From Alentia gelatinosa (taxonomy: Eukaryota > Annelida > Polychaeta > Phyllodocida > Polynoidae): a stretch of 64,000 nt of DNA. This document shows, piece by piece, positions 13,201 to 22,069 of the stretch; position 1 is the stretch's first letter, and every line of letters begins with the position of its first letter. Made by a program: the position numbers and the translations under genes. The notes beneath the pieces were generated by a model. That model saw only the letters and a list, made by a program, of their open reading frames with translations, searched no databases and had not been told where the DNA came from. The stretch lies in the NCBI GenBank assembly GCA_950022655.1, contig OX465579.1, forward strand, positions 134,735,118 to 134,799,117, in the 5' to 3' direction.

Positions 13201-16200
13201 AAGATAAATAGTTTTTTTTAATTTTAAGTAATACATAAAAAGACCACTTAGGAGTGTCCGTTATAAATTTACGACGGATGGAGGTATTTTTTTTCAAAAT
13301 AAATCGGAAAAAGAAATAGTTTCTAAACTGAAATAAAATCGAACCTGCTGGCCTCTTTTTTGTAGGTTTATACTCAAATTTTCTTATTTATTTTAAGTAA
13401 AAAAATTTTTTTAAAAAGACCACTTAGGAGTGGCCGTTATAAATTTACGATGGATGGAGGTTTTTTTGCAAAATAAATCGGAAAAAGAAATAGCTTCTAA
13501 ACTGAAAAAAAATAGAACCTGCTGGCCTCTTTTTTGCAGGTTTATAGTCAGATTTTCTTATTCAATGATGTATCATTTCTACCAATGGCTGAAATTTGTG
13601 TACGGTCCCTTCTTATTGGGAGTCTGCCTCCAATGTCATCAAATAGCCAAGAACATGTGCGATAACATCTGATGCAGAAATATATGTTTAAAAAGGATAT
13701 AAAAGGTAAGAACATGTATATGCCATGGATGCTACTTGTGTATGTATAACCTATATTTCTTTTGATTGAGAAAGCACGGGCCTTTTTTCCAGAGTCACAT
13801 CTTCTAAATCACCCTTGGATGGAATTTATTCTTCAATTATTTCAAAACCGTGAAGGACAGAGTGGCACATTGACTGTACCCCTCTTCCGATTCTGTATTC
13901 AGGTACGTAAACATGTGCATCTGACCCAGCTCTTTCTATCATATAACGGTCAAAGGATAATGATGTTCTGGGAGGGGGAGGCTCGGAAATCGTAATGTAC
14001 GGAGGCGAACTTGTATTGTTAAAAACAATTCCCTGAAATATACAGATGAAGCCTATGTAGACATAATTTCTTTTCAGTTCCCATTCTTCGGTTGGATCCA
14101 TGTGGTCTTCAAACAATATTCATTGGATAGAATGAAATCAGTAGCTCTACAATATTGACATTTTAACAACGCCCATAGTTCCTGTCGCACGAATAATTGC
14201 GTCAACAACAGGTTGATATCTGCAGCTGATGCCCAATGATGATTTTCCCTTTGCCAACGTATCAGCTTCCTCTGTTGTGGCCATCATTTTAATGTACATG
14301 TAGAGTAGTACCTTGTAAGTCCCCCCCCCCCCCCCCCCCCGTTACCCCTAATAGAAGGGCGAGTGTATGGTGTTGATCCCTTTAGATAATTATGTGAATA
14401 CCCTAGCATATACTGTTAAACGCAGTAGATTAATTCTCTAGACTTGCTCTTACTCTGCACCCTACATACATCCCCTTTTAACGAGTGCATAATAACATGT
14501 CAGTGCATATTTACATTCCCATGCTATGGTTGCAGCTTCTATGTGCTAGAGGTCGGAGATATAATGATATCCTGAACAAGATCCTAGTGCGCCATCTGAT
14601 GTGCGCTGATGACACTACTATCTCGAGTATGCCGCACGAATGTCATGAAGCAGTATGGCAGGTCTGTGACTCACGGGCGTTATACATATATATGTCTGGT
14701 ATGACAAGCTATTTGACCATTTAATGAGGAATACATTCAGCTCGCATTGATCACATACTGTGATATCTGTCTTTCCTACCAGAAACAGAACCTTTTAAAA
14801 GAAAGGGAAAAAATAACATTAAAAGATACGTATCCCAAATCAAGTTGCTCATTTTACTGGGGGTCCATCATAAAGTCATTTGTATTTGTTAATGCTACAA
14901 GGATGTCAGTTTTCCATGAAAATGAGTGTTTTCGTTTAGAGTTGGTACATTTTTTTTCCTTGTGTGTAATTCACAATTACTGCTAAGTTACCCAAATCAG
15001 AAACACAGCACCAAGGCCCTGTTTCAAAAGTTGCGGGAGGTTTTAGCGAGCGGACCCTTAGAATAGTGGCTGGGATAGCGAGATGAACAACGTGCCAGTT
15101 AATTATCCTACCCCTAATAAAAAACCGCCATAGACTTAACATAGGGAAATTTTATGTGGCAGGCCGTGACATAATGTGTGTTTTATGCCACTAGAGTAAT
15201 AACAATATTGACCAATCAGAGAGCAGGATGTCAGCTACTATGAAAAAAGTTCTGTTGGTCGTTGACTCAATATTTATCTTTTTAACACTAATAACAGTAA
15301 TACAAAAGCATAGATGGGGTAGGATAAATACGAAACCGAACTCGAGTTAGACTTGTCAATGTCTATGCCACTCTGGTCAGGTCTGCTCCTCACTACACTT
15401 GCCTACGCCTCGTGTAGTAATACACGACCTTCCCGTCGTGGCATAAACAGTGTCAAGTCTAACTCTCGTTCGGTTTCTACTAATTCTGCATTTCATAACC
15501 CCTCTCGCTATCTAGCAGTCTCGTTTGTTCGTTATTTTCAGGTATTCGTTCGTTGTTCAGGCAATATCACTCTCCCAGCAGATATTTTGTTTTATTAATC
15601 TTATACTGGGCTACAAGATCTATGTTCGGAAAGTGTATCATAGCGGCTGATTGGGAAGAACGCACATGGTAGTGTAGTGGTTAGCGTATTGGTCTGTTGA
15701 TCTCGGGATCGCGGGTACAATTCCCGTCTGCGGAATTTTTTTTATTATTTTTTTATTTTTATTTGATAACTGCAAAAAATCTTATTGGAAAAACACTTCA
15801 TTAATGAAACACAGTTGGTTTACTGTAAATTGTAGACAATCATAAAATAAAAGCGGAAATCTTTATTGAATTGTCGCCAAATTCTGAATATCGACCATAT
15901 ATGTTTATATAAATTAGGTCTATACATTTAGGTTATAGATAAACACACGAGTGAGTATAGTTTGGCGAGAATAAACACCAGAACCTATGGCCATTTATTA
16001 CGTGAACACAGGATGAAGATAACCCCAGTATTACAAATATACAAAACTGGGTAACTTAAACCTAAAATTTGAAAATTAGATTATATGTCCTGCTCATCCA
16101 ATACAGGTGTTGCCGTTCAGCGCCACCTAACGGCCCACTCTCTAGATACGCGGCCGCTCGGACAAACACGGCCGAGTCAGGCGGCTTGTATATAGAGACA

Positions 16201-17790
16201 AACAGCAATCACACCTAAAGTGTGAATGGTGGGTGTGATTACAGGAGTGTTGTTTTTTACAGATTAGATTGTTGGAGCAAACTAGGGCATTGTATTAACG
16301 AGTCTTGGCTGTCTAAACTTTATAGTTGATAATCATCTTGGTTTTAACTTGGAAAAAGATAAGCATATTATAGCTAGGCCTGCCAATGTATTAGTGTCTA
16401 TACAGTTTTGGTGTCCCTGTGTTATCTAAGGTATATCTAAAGTATCATTGAGGTGATATGCATGTATGATACATCAAATTGTAGCTGCAATACCATAGAA
16501 TACGATGAACTCATTGTTATTTCTCTGAAAACGAGATACATGGGTCTTATGATCGTATTAGGCTCATATACTGAGTGATCCAATGCTAAGGAATACGTTG
16601 CCAAATGAATGTTTGGCTTCAGCCTTGGCGTAGCTAGGGAGATAAGGTGCGACACCGGCCTACGGAAAAAGGCCTATTCACTAAGGCAGAGTGAGTGATA
16701 TCCCCAACCGTTGCGCATCAATCGACCTATTGACGTAGGCGACAATAGGCCACGCCCCCGGGTGGCAATGCTATAGTTACGTGCTTAGCAAATGGGGGCC
16801 TAATTATATATGTATAAGTAATGTCAATTATACATTGATATATACATGTATGTACATATATACACTGCTATTTGAGGCTGTACGAGAGGGTCGACCCTCT
16901 CGTAAATAGCGGGAGTTTTCCGCCAAAATAGCGGACATATAGCCTAGCAGCAGATCGTATTGCAGCGGACATTGCCGCCATTTTCTCCCTCTTGCTCGGG
17001 AAGCAGACGAGGCCATAAAACCTATCGGCTTATGCAGCGGGAGCTCACGCTATTAGCGGACTAACCGCTATTAACGGACCTTCCGCTGCTTTTGAAACAG
17101 GGCCTTGCAAGTCCACTAGTCGGCAAGAGTCATAGCCCTCGATTCCACCACACACTGAACCTCCCCAGAGACCTGCCACCTTCCCCGTGGTCGACACCTA
17201 GCCTTTCACCTCCTCTCAGTGTTACCGGTTTCACTGAAGCACGAAATCATCCAGATATCTCATGAAATGGAGGGCCTATATCAACTCCACTTTGTGTAAA
17301 ATGTCTAGAGATTATGATAAATGTACCATTCACTGTTTCATGAAATAAAGGGTCTACCGTCGTGGATTTTTCACATTGGATAATTGTGGCAGTGAGCGAT
17401 GATAAGGGTTGTTAAAACTTTAAAAGCAGTTCAGACAAATCTAACACTAGATTTCTGCCAATAATTTTGCATTCATTTTTTGGGACCCCAACCGACATCC
17501 CTGATGTCAGGAGTGAACATTGAGGAGTAGATGCATAATTTCTGTTGTAGCATTTACCTGGCATATTATTGTATCAAAGGCATGTATACAAAACACCAAA
17601 ATAAAATATGCTCGACGCATTAAGATAATTAATTATATGTATGCAGATTGTATCTGAGGAGGGAGCCGTGCCTGGAGTAACTCGCCAGGACATTAAAGAA
17701 AAGCTTGGGTCACTCAAACAAACGCCAGGCAGTAAATCTGGCACCATCATGAAGCCTGTGTATCCTTTTCATTGGATAGAGATTTTATAA
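1157..17790 (+). CDS. ARM/HEAT-like helical protein, 3' part of gene, 11 exons (possibly MEI1-like)
   Basis: Eleven exons join in phase: 1157-1249, 1423-1500, 2321-2411, 2952-3050, 3413-3526, 3939-4072, 6891-7017, 8855-8958, 12628-12712, 13793-13902 and 17647-17790. They total 1179 nt, giving 392 residues plus TAA. Each has an AG before it and a GT after it, and the phases (0,0,1,1,1,0,1,0,1,0) agree at all ten junctions, which is strong evidence for a real gene. The product is Leu/Ala-rich, with helix pairs such as SLLVRLQPLYNLQ and SLRLLMIDILQSLTQ and no signal peptide or membrane segment, as in armadillo/HEAT solenoids. I see no catalytic motif. The HPW motif and the overall layout recall MEI1, a meiotic recombination factor, but I cannot confirm this. 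The 5' end is missing. The introns hold three tRNA genes and most of the MITEs of this part of the window. Confidence 0.75.
1423..1500 (+). CDS. ARM-like gene, exon 2
   Basis: There are 26 codons, phase 0 at both ends, after the pyrimidine-rich acceptor TTTCAATTTCAG and before GTAATA. The peptide includes VFSKLTDKPAGNLVYIVSEV. Confidence 0.75.
2321..2411 (+). CDS. ARM-like gene, exon 3
   Basis: This 91-nt exon runs from phase 0 to phase 1, between TTGTTCACAG and GGTAAATT. The peptide includes SMKLLRQRLPTVLQHHLLSS, an amphipathic helix. Confidence 0.75.
2457..2486. repeat. (TGG)n microsatellite
   Basis: About nine TGG/GTG units run in a row in an intron of the ARM-like gene. Confidence 0.9.
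2808..2940. repeat. Fold-back (hairpin) element
   Basis: The inverted arms are 2830-2853 and 2904-2927, sharing GATGAAAATAACTTG and its complement. The left arm is preceded by GGGGTGAGATAAAATC, a leader also seen in the hairpins at about 6600 and 15316. There is no coding content. Confidence 0.6.
2952..3050 (+). CDS. ARM-like gene, exon 4
   Basis: This 99-nt exon is phase 1 at both ends, after CACACAG and before GTTAGT. The peptide includes ELAQALLRLLTELKVNEYMH, a typical leucine-rich solenoid helix. Confidence 0.75.
3413..3526 (+). CDS. ARM-like gene, exon 5
   Basis: This 114-nt exon is phase 1 at both ends, after CCCCACACAG and before GTACTGAG. The peptide includes DLQEAALCFLACLLAQSFNQ, which looks like an ARM/HEAT helix. 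Confidence 0.75.
3722..3793 (+). tRNA. tRNA-Pro (anticodon AGG)
   Basis: This is a 72-nt cloverleaf: acceptor GGCTTGT pairs with ACAAGCC, the discriminator is C, the A box is GGTCTAGGGGT, the anticodon stem-loop TCTCGCTTAGGGTGCGAGA carries AGG, and the B box is GGGTTCAAATCCC. A TTTTT terminator follows. It lies in the intron between exons 5 and 6 of the ARM-like gene, same strand. Confidence 0.97.
3939..4072 (+). CDS. ARM-like gene, exon 6
   Basis: This 134-nt exon runs from phase 1 to phase 0, after GTTTAACAG and before GTGAATGG. The peptide includes DAALLRYLEVQLTSSIPQ and MSLLVRLQPLYNLQ. Confidence 0.78.
4191..6028. mobile_element. 1.84-kb TIR element, Harbinger-like MITE
   Basis: The terminal inverted repeats read AGGGGCTGTCCATAAATTAT on the left and the complement TAATTTATGGACAGCCCC on the right. 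TAA flanks both sides (4188-4190, 6029-6031), consistent with a 3-bp PIF/Harbinger-type target duplication. C runs (about 4312-4329, 5977-5990) sit just inside each end. No transposase is visible inside, so it is non-autonomous. A 22-bp unit, CAGGGTTTCTTTTTCATTAG, occurs twice in tandem near 5240-5284. It lies in the intron between exons 6 and 7. Confidence 0.75.
6600..6765. repeat. Fold-back (hairpin) element
   Basis: The inverted arms are about 6618-6654 and 6722-6762, with a perfect 18-bp core AAATAGACAATACTCCAC and a looser match outward. The leader GGGTAAGATAAATCCAG resembles that of the hairpin at 15316. Confidence 0.65.
6891..7017 (+). CDS. ARM-like gene, exon 7
   Basis: This 127-nt exon runs from phase 0 to phase 1, after CCTTCACCAG and before GTAAGG. 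The peptide includes SSIVLRSALFYLWSAYLD. No long uninterrupted ORF reveals this exon; it was found from its splice sites and phase. Confidence 0.75.
7052..7990. repeat. Dispersed repeat R1, copy 1
   Basis: This is closely similar to 28182-29007 in the same orientation, from ATGCAGCTATC through CTGCTGGGGTGGACAGCAAT. Both copies keep a - strand frame ending NCNDFRVCRLCM, then MLRL, KAIPLS and DCSMTL. No known protein is recognised. A tRNA-derived SINE follows directly at 8084. Confidence 0.75.
8084..8365 (+). mobile_element. tRNA-derived SINE S1, copy 1
   Basis: The head GGAGTTAGCACAGTGGCAAA and the B-box-like TTTGAGTCCCAC are tRNA-derived. A body shared with copies at 22070 and 39203 follows (TAGATTTACTGCTATATCAA and CCATGTCTATGTGGTGTG). 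The tail is (AAAC)n at about 8339-8365. The body is shortened compared with the 22070 copy. Confidence 0.75.
8366..8854. other. Intron sequence, no feature assigned
   Basis: This is AT-rich intron sequence. A 113-codon open frame on the - strand (8482-8823) is basic and Ile/Lys-rich but has no motif I recognise and no splice support, so it is not called a gene. Confidence 0.4.
8855..8958 (+). CDS. ARM-like gene, exon 8
   Basis: This 104-nt exon runs from phase 1 to phase 0, after CCTTGCTAG and before GTCAGT. It encodes a polar loop (DGKEGVLVIDTETG) followed by the helix SLRLLMIDILQSLTQ. Confidence 0.75.
9069..9346. mobile_element. 278-bp hAT-like MITE with 6-bp target duplication
   Basis: The left end is CAGGGATGCCAGTT and the right end is the complement TGGCATCCCTG. 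TGTTCC flanks it directly on both sides (9063-9068, 9347-9352). CAGGG/CCCTG termini are typical of hAT superfamily elements, although 8 bp is their commonest duplication. The same terminus bounds the element at 61419-62481. Confidence 0.7.
9552..9790 (-). repeat. Dispersed repeat R2, copy 1, with a 73-codon frame
   Basis: The reverse complement matches 62190-62450 over the length of an open frame. The two translations align without gaps over about 66 residues (NTKxSS, TARESHSRG, PRSGxLCLYVR, LQAD). The centre is a hairpin, CACGAGA-ATCTCAC-TCTCGTG. No protein family is recognised. Confidence 0.6.
9810..10383 (+). repeat. 575-bp dispersed repeat R3, copy 1
   Basis: The repeat starts AATAGGCCTTTTTCCGTAGG and ends near GAACGGCAACACCT. 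Copies lie at 16105-16678 (inverted) and 39909-40974 (inverted, split by a LINE). It carries a 72-codon frame (9833-10051) that aligns without indels to the frame in copy 2. An inner inverted pair AATCACACC/GGTGTGATT lies near the far end. There are no convincing TIRs, and the superfamily is unknown. Confidence 0.75.
11164..12070. mobile_element. 907-bp PIF/Harbinger-like MITE with GTCGGAA iterations
   Basis: The TIRs are GGCCCCGCACCCACT at both ends, inverted. TTA flanks each side (11161-11163, 12071-12073), as expected for PIF/Harbinger target duplication. Inside, the motif TGTCGGAAG or its complement CTTCCGACA recurs dozens of times in both orientations, which produces several long but spurious Arg/Cys-rich open frames. 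No transposase is present. Confidence 0.85.
12416..12488 (+). tRNA. tRNA-Lys (anticodon CTT)
   Basis: This is a 73-nt cloverleaf: A box TAGCTCAGTCGG, anticodon arm GGGACTCTTAATCCC carrying CTT, B box GGGTTCGAGCCCC. The acceptor GCCCGGT pairs with ATTGGGC using two G-U pairs; the discriminator is G. A TTTT run follows. It is intronic in the ARM-like gene, same strand. Confidence 0.96.
12628..12712 (+). CDS. ARM-like gene, exon 9
   Basis: This 85-nt exon runs from phase 0 to phase 1, after TTCTTTGCAG and before GTAAGA. The peptide is GLDVLQTAATGCFSSLLL and onwards. It lies between tRNA-Lys and tRNA-Asn genes that sit in its flanking introns. Confidence 0.75.
12837..12910 (-). tRNA. tRNA-Asn (anticodon GTT)
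   Basis: The reverse complement begins GTCTCTGTGGCGCAATCGG. The acceptor GTCTCTG pairs with CAGGGAC, the anticodon loop CTGTTAA carries GTT, the B box is GGTTCGAGCCC, and the discriminator is G. TTTT follows on the - strand. It is intronic in the ARM-like gene, opposite strand, 124 bp after exon 9. Confidence 0.96.
13221..13562. repeat. Tandem duplication, two units of about 176 bp
   Basis: Both units contain AAAAGACCACTTAGGAGTG, AAATAAATCGGAAAAAGAAA and CCTGCTGGCCTCTTTTTTG. The AGACCACTTAGG landmark lies at 13241 and 13417. An 80-codon frame in the second unit is disrupted in the first, so it is not called a gene. Confidence 0.85.
13793..13902 (+). CDS. ARM-like gene, exon 10
   Basis: This 110-nt exon runs from phase 1 to phase 0, before GTACGT. 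I chose the acceptor CCTTTTTTCCAG (AG at 13791-13792) because of its pyrimidine tract. An in-phase alternative at 13775 would add six residues. The peptide includes HLLNHPWMEFILQLFQNREG. Confidence 0.75.
14321..14340. repeat. Poly-C run (20 C)
   Basis: Twenty consecutive C in the last intron of the ARM-like gene. Confidence 0.95.
15316..15480. repeat. Fold-back (hairpin) element
   Basis: The arms 15332-15371 and 15438-15477 match at about 85% (GAAACCGAAC, GTTAGACTTG, TATGCCAC). An inner perfect hairpin TCGTGTA-GTAA-TACACGA sits in the loop. The leader is GGGGTAGGATAAATACG. Confidence 0.7.
15660..15734 (+). pseudogene. tRNA-like pseudogene (Asp/Asn-like)
   Basis: The region has an A-box-like TAGTGTAGTGGTTAGC and a B-box-like GGGTACAATTCCC, and the ends CGCACAT and GTCTGCG pair with one mismatch. 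The anticodon arm does not pair well and the T-loop is altered (GTAC for GTTC). A long T-rich stretch follows. It is a decayed tRNA or the head of a SINE. Confidence 0.5.
16105..16678 (-). repeat. 575-bp dispersed repeat R3, copy 2
   Basis: This is an inverted copy of 9810-10383. Its 72-codon frame (16437-16655, - strand) aligns to copy 1 residue for residue, with TPRLKPNIHLATY, SVYE and SYMHI in common and no indel over 219 nt. Confidence 0.75.
16873..16910. repeat. 24-bp perfect palindrome with flanking stem
   Basis: 16881-16904 is a perfect palindrome, TACGAGAGGGTC followed by its complement. It is flanked by GCTATTT and AAATAGC, which extend the fold. It lies inside the 15012-17107 composite. 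Confidence 0.8.
17647..17790 (+). CDS. ARM-like gene, probable last exon
   Basis: There are 48 codons in phase 0 after TATGCAG, ending in TAA. The peptide is polar (VTRQDIKEKLGSLKQTPGSK), unlike the helical exons. A GT within the CCTGTGTATCC stretch just before the stop could be a donor instead, in which case further exons would follow. No clear AATAAA was found directly downstream. Confidence 0.6.
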   Translation: MVSEEGAVPGVTRQDIKEKLGSLKQTPGSKSGTIMKPVYPFHWIEIL

Positions 17791-19748
17791 ACTATTTGTT
17801 TACATATAGACAATTAGGATGGAATAATGATTTACAGAAGAACTTCAATAGATACTTTTGAATATTTCTCCTTAGTAGCACCACGGAGTTGTATCCAAGT
17901 CCGTAAGAACACATCGGCTGGTATTCACCACCAAGAAACCTAGCTAGTAAACCATGAGTCCGAGTTAAAACAAATCGAACCCATGACATGGTGAAGTCTA
18001 CATTTGTGGTATAGACTATGCATAGAAGAGAATCACCTTAGCATTTCTTGACAATATATCAGGAGAATTGGACATGCATTCATCTTCACCAACACATCCC
18101 AGGAGCTGTATCGACTCCCTCATCCCTAGAAACAAATAATGATCAATCAACCATCGAAGTATTTTCATATCGAATAGAAGATAACCTTATGTCCTAATCT
18201 TAAGATCTATCAGGAAATTCAATTTTAACTTTAATGAGCAACAGATAATGATCAATAGCTATTTACAATAAGTTTGAAATTGAAAATCTGATCGGTGTTC
18301 ATGCAATGTAGGCATATAGACGATTTATTGTGCATATAAATAATGTCTATGGGTCCTGTTTGCAGATTGTAACTTGGTTTATTCTTGTTTTACCTTCATT
18401 TTTCTCGATGTCCCAAGTTACACTACTTTGGGTAGTTTGGGGTACTTTTGGGGAACTTCGGATGTTATGAATTGTTGACCTTAAAATGACCTTCTATGTA
18501 CAGAAACTGTTGTGAAGATTATGCATATTAAGACTATCGGTAAAGTGAACGATTTACAATATTTGAAGTTTAAAATATGAAAGCTAGTAGAACTTTCTCA
18601 AAATTTACAATGAATATTTTGTTTTGATAACATAGTCTTAAAGGGGACAGAGACATTGTTAGTTCATGAAGGAGTCACTAGGTGGCTCTTTGTTCTTACG
18701 AAATTCAACTGCCTTTCAATGTCTTGCCATGATTCCCTTGACTCACTACACCCATCCCAGATCATGATGTCATAATGATTAAACCCATGACATGATTTTT
18801 TCACATGGAACACTTTATATACATATGTGAGCAATGCTAGAGTTGTGACACTTGCCCATCATGGCTCACTTTTTTTGCACCTCCATTAGTGAAAAACCCC
18901 CACTCGGGGGCGTCATGGCCGCCCCCATGGATCATAGGCTATATGGTTTATAAGAATAGTGCTGATGTATTTATCATCTGCAATGCTACTTAGGTTATGT
19001 TTAGATACAAAAATAGGGCACCGTTGCAGATGGTCACGGAGCCATAAATTTGCATTGACACTGAAGCCACAGTGGCCGACGTTTAGGGGTTCACTGTATG
19101 GCTGGCTGCGGTTAGTCACGCCCCTCACACTTTTTTGTCCACGGTTCCCTGTAGAGTGGCCTATTAAAGTTTGGTTACATTCGGTGTCATAAGGGCCGGG
19201 GCCCGGTTCGTTTTACATTAGCAACGTGGCCGCTGGGACAAAACTTTTGTCATTTCAAAATTTAAAAGAAATGCAAATAAGCACCGACAAATCCTGATAA
19301 CCGCTGCATCCAAATAAAGCGTATCATTAAAACTGACTTGGAGAGTTGTTGAGTTGTACTTGTTCTACACACTGACTGCATTTCAAAATTATTTGATGAC
19401 ATCCACATTCCCATAATCGAGTTTCCTTTGCCAATGGCGTGTCATTACGTCGACTGACGGATTTTCCTCGGCAAGCCACGGTGGCCAGAAACATAACCGC
19501 CGTTGTTCCAGTGTAAACCTAGCATAACCTAAACTAAAGCAATGCAGATCTTCTGTCAAGGAGGTCATGGAGTAGTTGGAACTTCTGCTTACACTCGAGA
19601 CTGTAGACCATGCGGTTCCAAATAAACGTTAAAGTTAGTAGCATGAGCAAGTGATCTAGTTCCTGAGTTACGAAGTTAAGAAGAACCCATCTTTTTTTAA
19701 CAATATCAACAATAATGCATGCCATAAGGATGTTATATGCCCTCTCAC
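17791..19748. other. No gene recognised
   Basis: This is AT-rich sequence downstream of the ARM-like gene. Short open frames (18913-19192, 19534-19725) have no motifs or splice context. Confidence 0.4.
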
Positions 19749-19749
19749 T

Positions 19750-19781
19750 AACGAGTATAGAGAACTATCTCTATACTCGTT
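19750..19781. repeat. Perfect 14-bp-stem hairpin
   Basis: AACGAGTATAGAGA, loop ACTA, then the exact complement. No T-run or coding context gives it a function. Confidence 0.8.
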
Positions 19782-22069
19782 GCTCCCATTAAGCCTGCTG
19801 TTGGTAAGTCAAACAGTAGGCCTATATATGCAGATTTAATGCACCCTATTAAAGTTAGATTTTGTCCATAGGAGGGCATGTGATTTTTCATGCATATCAT
19901 TATGGTGTAGTTATTTTTCCTAATTTTTTTTTTTTTTGGGGAGGGGGAGTAATAGTTATTTTGGAGTGTGTGTAAAGAAAGAAACTCAACCAGAAAAAGG
20001 GGTGGAAAACCTGGATAGTTGTGTCCCAAGTTACCCTGCTGTCACAAGTAACTCCGGTTTACGGTAACATTATTTGAAAAGTACCAGGTGGCGCCACTGT
20101 GTATTGCAAGATATGCCTTCAAAGTGCAGAGTATATGGTAATGGTGAGGCAAAGAAGGTATAAAACTGATCCAACAGTGACATAATAGATGAAGGCGGCT
20201 ACTATCCTTATGACTGTCATGTGCCATTTCCAAGGAAGCTGCCCATAAATGACGTCATTTTTTATAAAAATATTTTTTATGGGTTGCCATTTTCAAGCCA
20301 AATTACCTTTGATATATACATATATATACTGTGTAACTAGCAAGCTTCGGGAGATTTCCGGTTCTTTTTCCAGAAACCTCCATAATGGCATCCTTAATAA
20401 GGCTCATAAGACAGCGACATCTACCACCAATTCATCAATACATCAATCGGGTAGAAAGAAGTGTATGACGTGTTAGGAGGTCTGTGCCCGAACTAACCTG
20501 AAAAATGGCATCACATTAGAGTGAAGGGGGAGGCCTGTCACGCATGATGGACCCCCGCTCCTAAGGGGGGCACCACAATCTTTACGTCATCATTTACTGC
20601 GCACAGACCTACAGACACACATATGGCTAGGGTGTCGAAGCTCTGCAGGGACCTTATCGGTTTGTGTTTAGTTACATCTATGGGAGGATAACACAATCTC
20701 AACTATCTACCAGTGACACGCTTTCTCAGAGGAAACTATTATTGCGGCTGTGGATATATGTATCATTCAACCAACAACATCCGCATATACATAGAGTTTG
20801 TTGGAATGAACACCAATCGTCCCTTCTCAATGGACTTCCTTGTTGTGACGTCAAAGTAGTGACGGCACAGATAATCTATTTAGAGAGAGCTAGAGATAGT
20901 GCTCACATTACAGGCACTATCTCGACCTGGTAGGGACATGACTGGATTAAGTACCCACTTCAAGACAAGGGACGTGTCGCCTAGTAAGATCGTGTTGCTG
21001 AAATTCGGGCACAGTTAAACATCGGACTGCTGGATATGTAGGCCACTTACCTGCTTCTGTGTCTGTCGGCTAACTGGGCTTAATATAGCCCTAACCCGGG
21101 GTCATCACTGAGAGAGGAATACCCTGTGTGTTTGTCGAGATCAACTTGGACGTTTCCAAACGGCTGCATGGTGGGTGGCACAGGAAATTCGTGAAGTATA
21201 CATATCACTGACCTGATCGGTCGGTGAAGATCTCCAGTCATGACGAATCACGAATGTGTACTCCTGAATGATATCCTCAACTTGAGAGGGAAAAAAATAT
21301 TTTTTAGGACACAGGTAAGCACAAAGAAAGTGTTATCTCTTACATATAAGTATATTTTCACCTAGAAATCAGTCATTCTCCGTTCGGTTGAGATTGTGGG
21401 ATGAGTATGGTGGCAGCCAGATTGTTTAAAGGGCCATCTATAGGGACCCAAAGTGAACCTGCTGAAACCACAGATACCTGTTTACAAAACACCATTTCCG
21501 GTGGCCAGCAAGAACGAGGCTTAGTGCTAAACCTATGGGGGTTTGAGGCTAGACTTGTTTTTGGTCTCGTTTGTTACTTTTGAAGTGAAGTTTACTATTA
21601 TGGTCTCTAAATAACTCTGTTTCGAAACTACGATGACAGCTGTTAAGTTTATAAAAAATTTGGATCTAAAAGATTGGAGAATGACACATATAATCTCGAA
21701 CCGATATGGTCAAAGTACTGAGCGCCTACATCCGGAAATGGTGTATTGTAAATGGGCATTTGTGGTTTCAGCAGGTTCACTTTGGCTCCCTATAAAGTAC
21801 GTACACAGCAGGGTGTGTGTATGTCAAGGGGGGGGGGGGGGTAAACCAAATGCGTACAAAATCCTACATGGGGGAGGGTGTTTGAAGGCTTGATGTTCCA
21901 TACGCATGCATACACGCATTAACAAAAGAATTGCAATATCTGGTAGGTAGGTAGGAATGTGAGCAGACAGGTGAGTAGGCAGGTTGGAATGTGAGCAGAC
22001 TGGTGGATGGGTAGGCAGGTTTGAATGAGCAACTTGATGGATAGGCCTGTTGGAATGTGAGTATTGTTT
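19782..22069. other. No gene recognised; small hairpin and GC-run
   Basis: A 10-bp stem GAGATAGTGC/GCACTATCTC lies near 20892-20922 and a G run near 21829. GCTGCCCATAAATGACGTCA at about 20238 resembles a TIR, but its partner is not convincing. No exon chain could be built. Confidence 0.4.

Larger units (their letters stand above)
15012..17107. mobile_element. About 2.1-kb composite bounded by inverted CAAGGCCCTGTTTCAAAAG
   Basis: CAAGGCCCTGTTTCAAAAG stands at 15012-15030, and its exact complement is at 17089-17107. Just inside, both ends carry related GCGG/TAGCG-rich sequence. The interior holds a hairpin, a tRNA-like pseudogene and R3 copy 2, so either the element captured nested insertions or the ends are two relics. 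No target duplication could be settled and no transposase is seen. The GGCCCTGTTT terminus resembles those at 25911 and 53719. Confidence 0.6.

Noticed and set aside
17461..17505. GACATCCCTG end resembling the hAT-like terminus
   Set aside because: No matching CAGGGATG left end was found upstream; at most a decayed fragment.
20238..20600. Possible TIR element starting GCTGCCCATAAATGACGTCA
   Set aside because: The supposed right end near 20580 pairs too poorly and no target duplication is visible.
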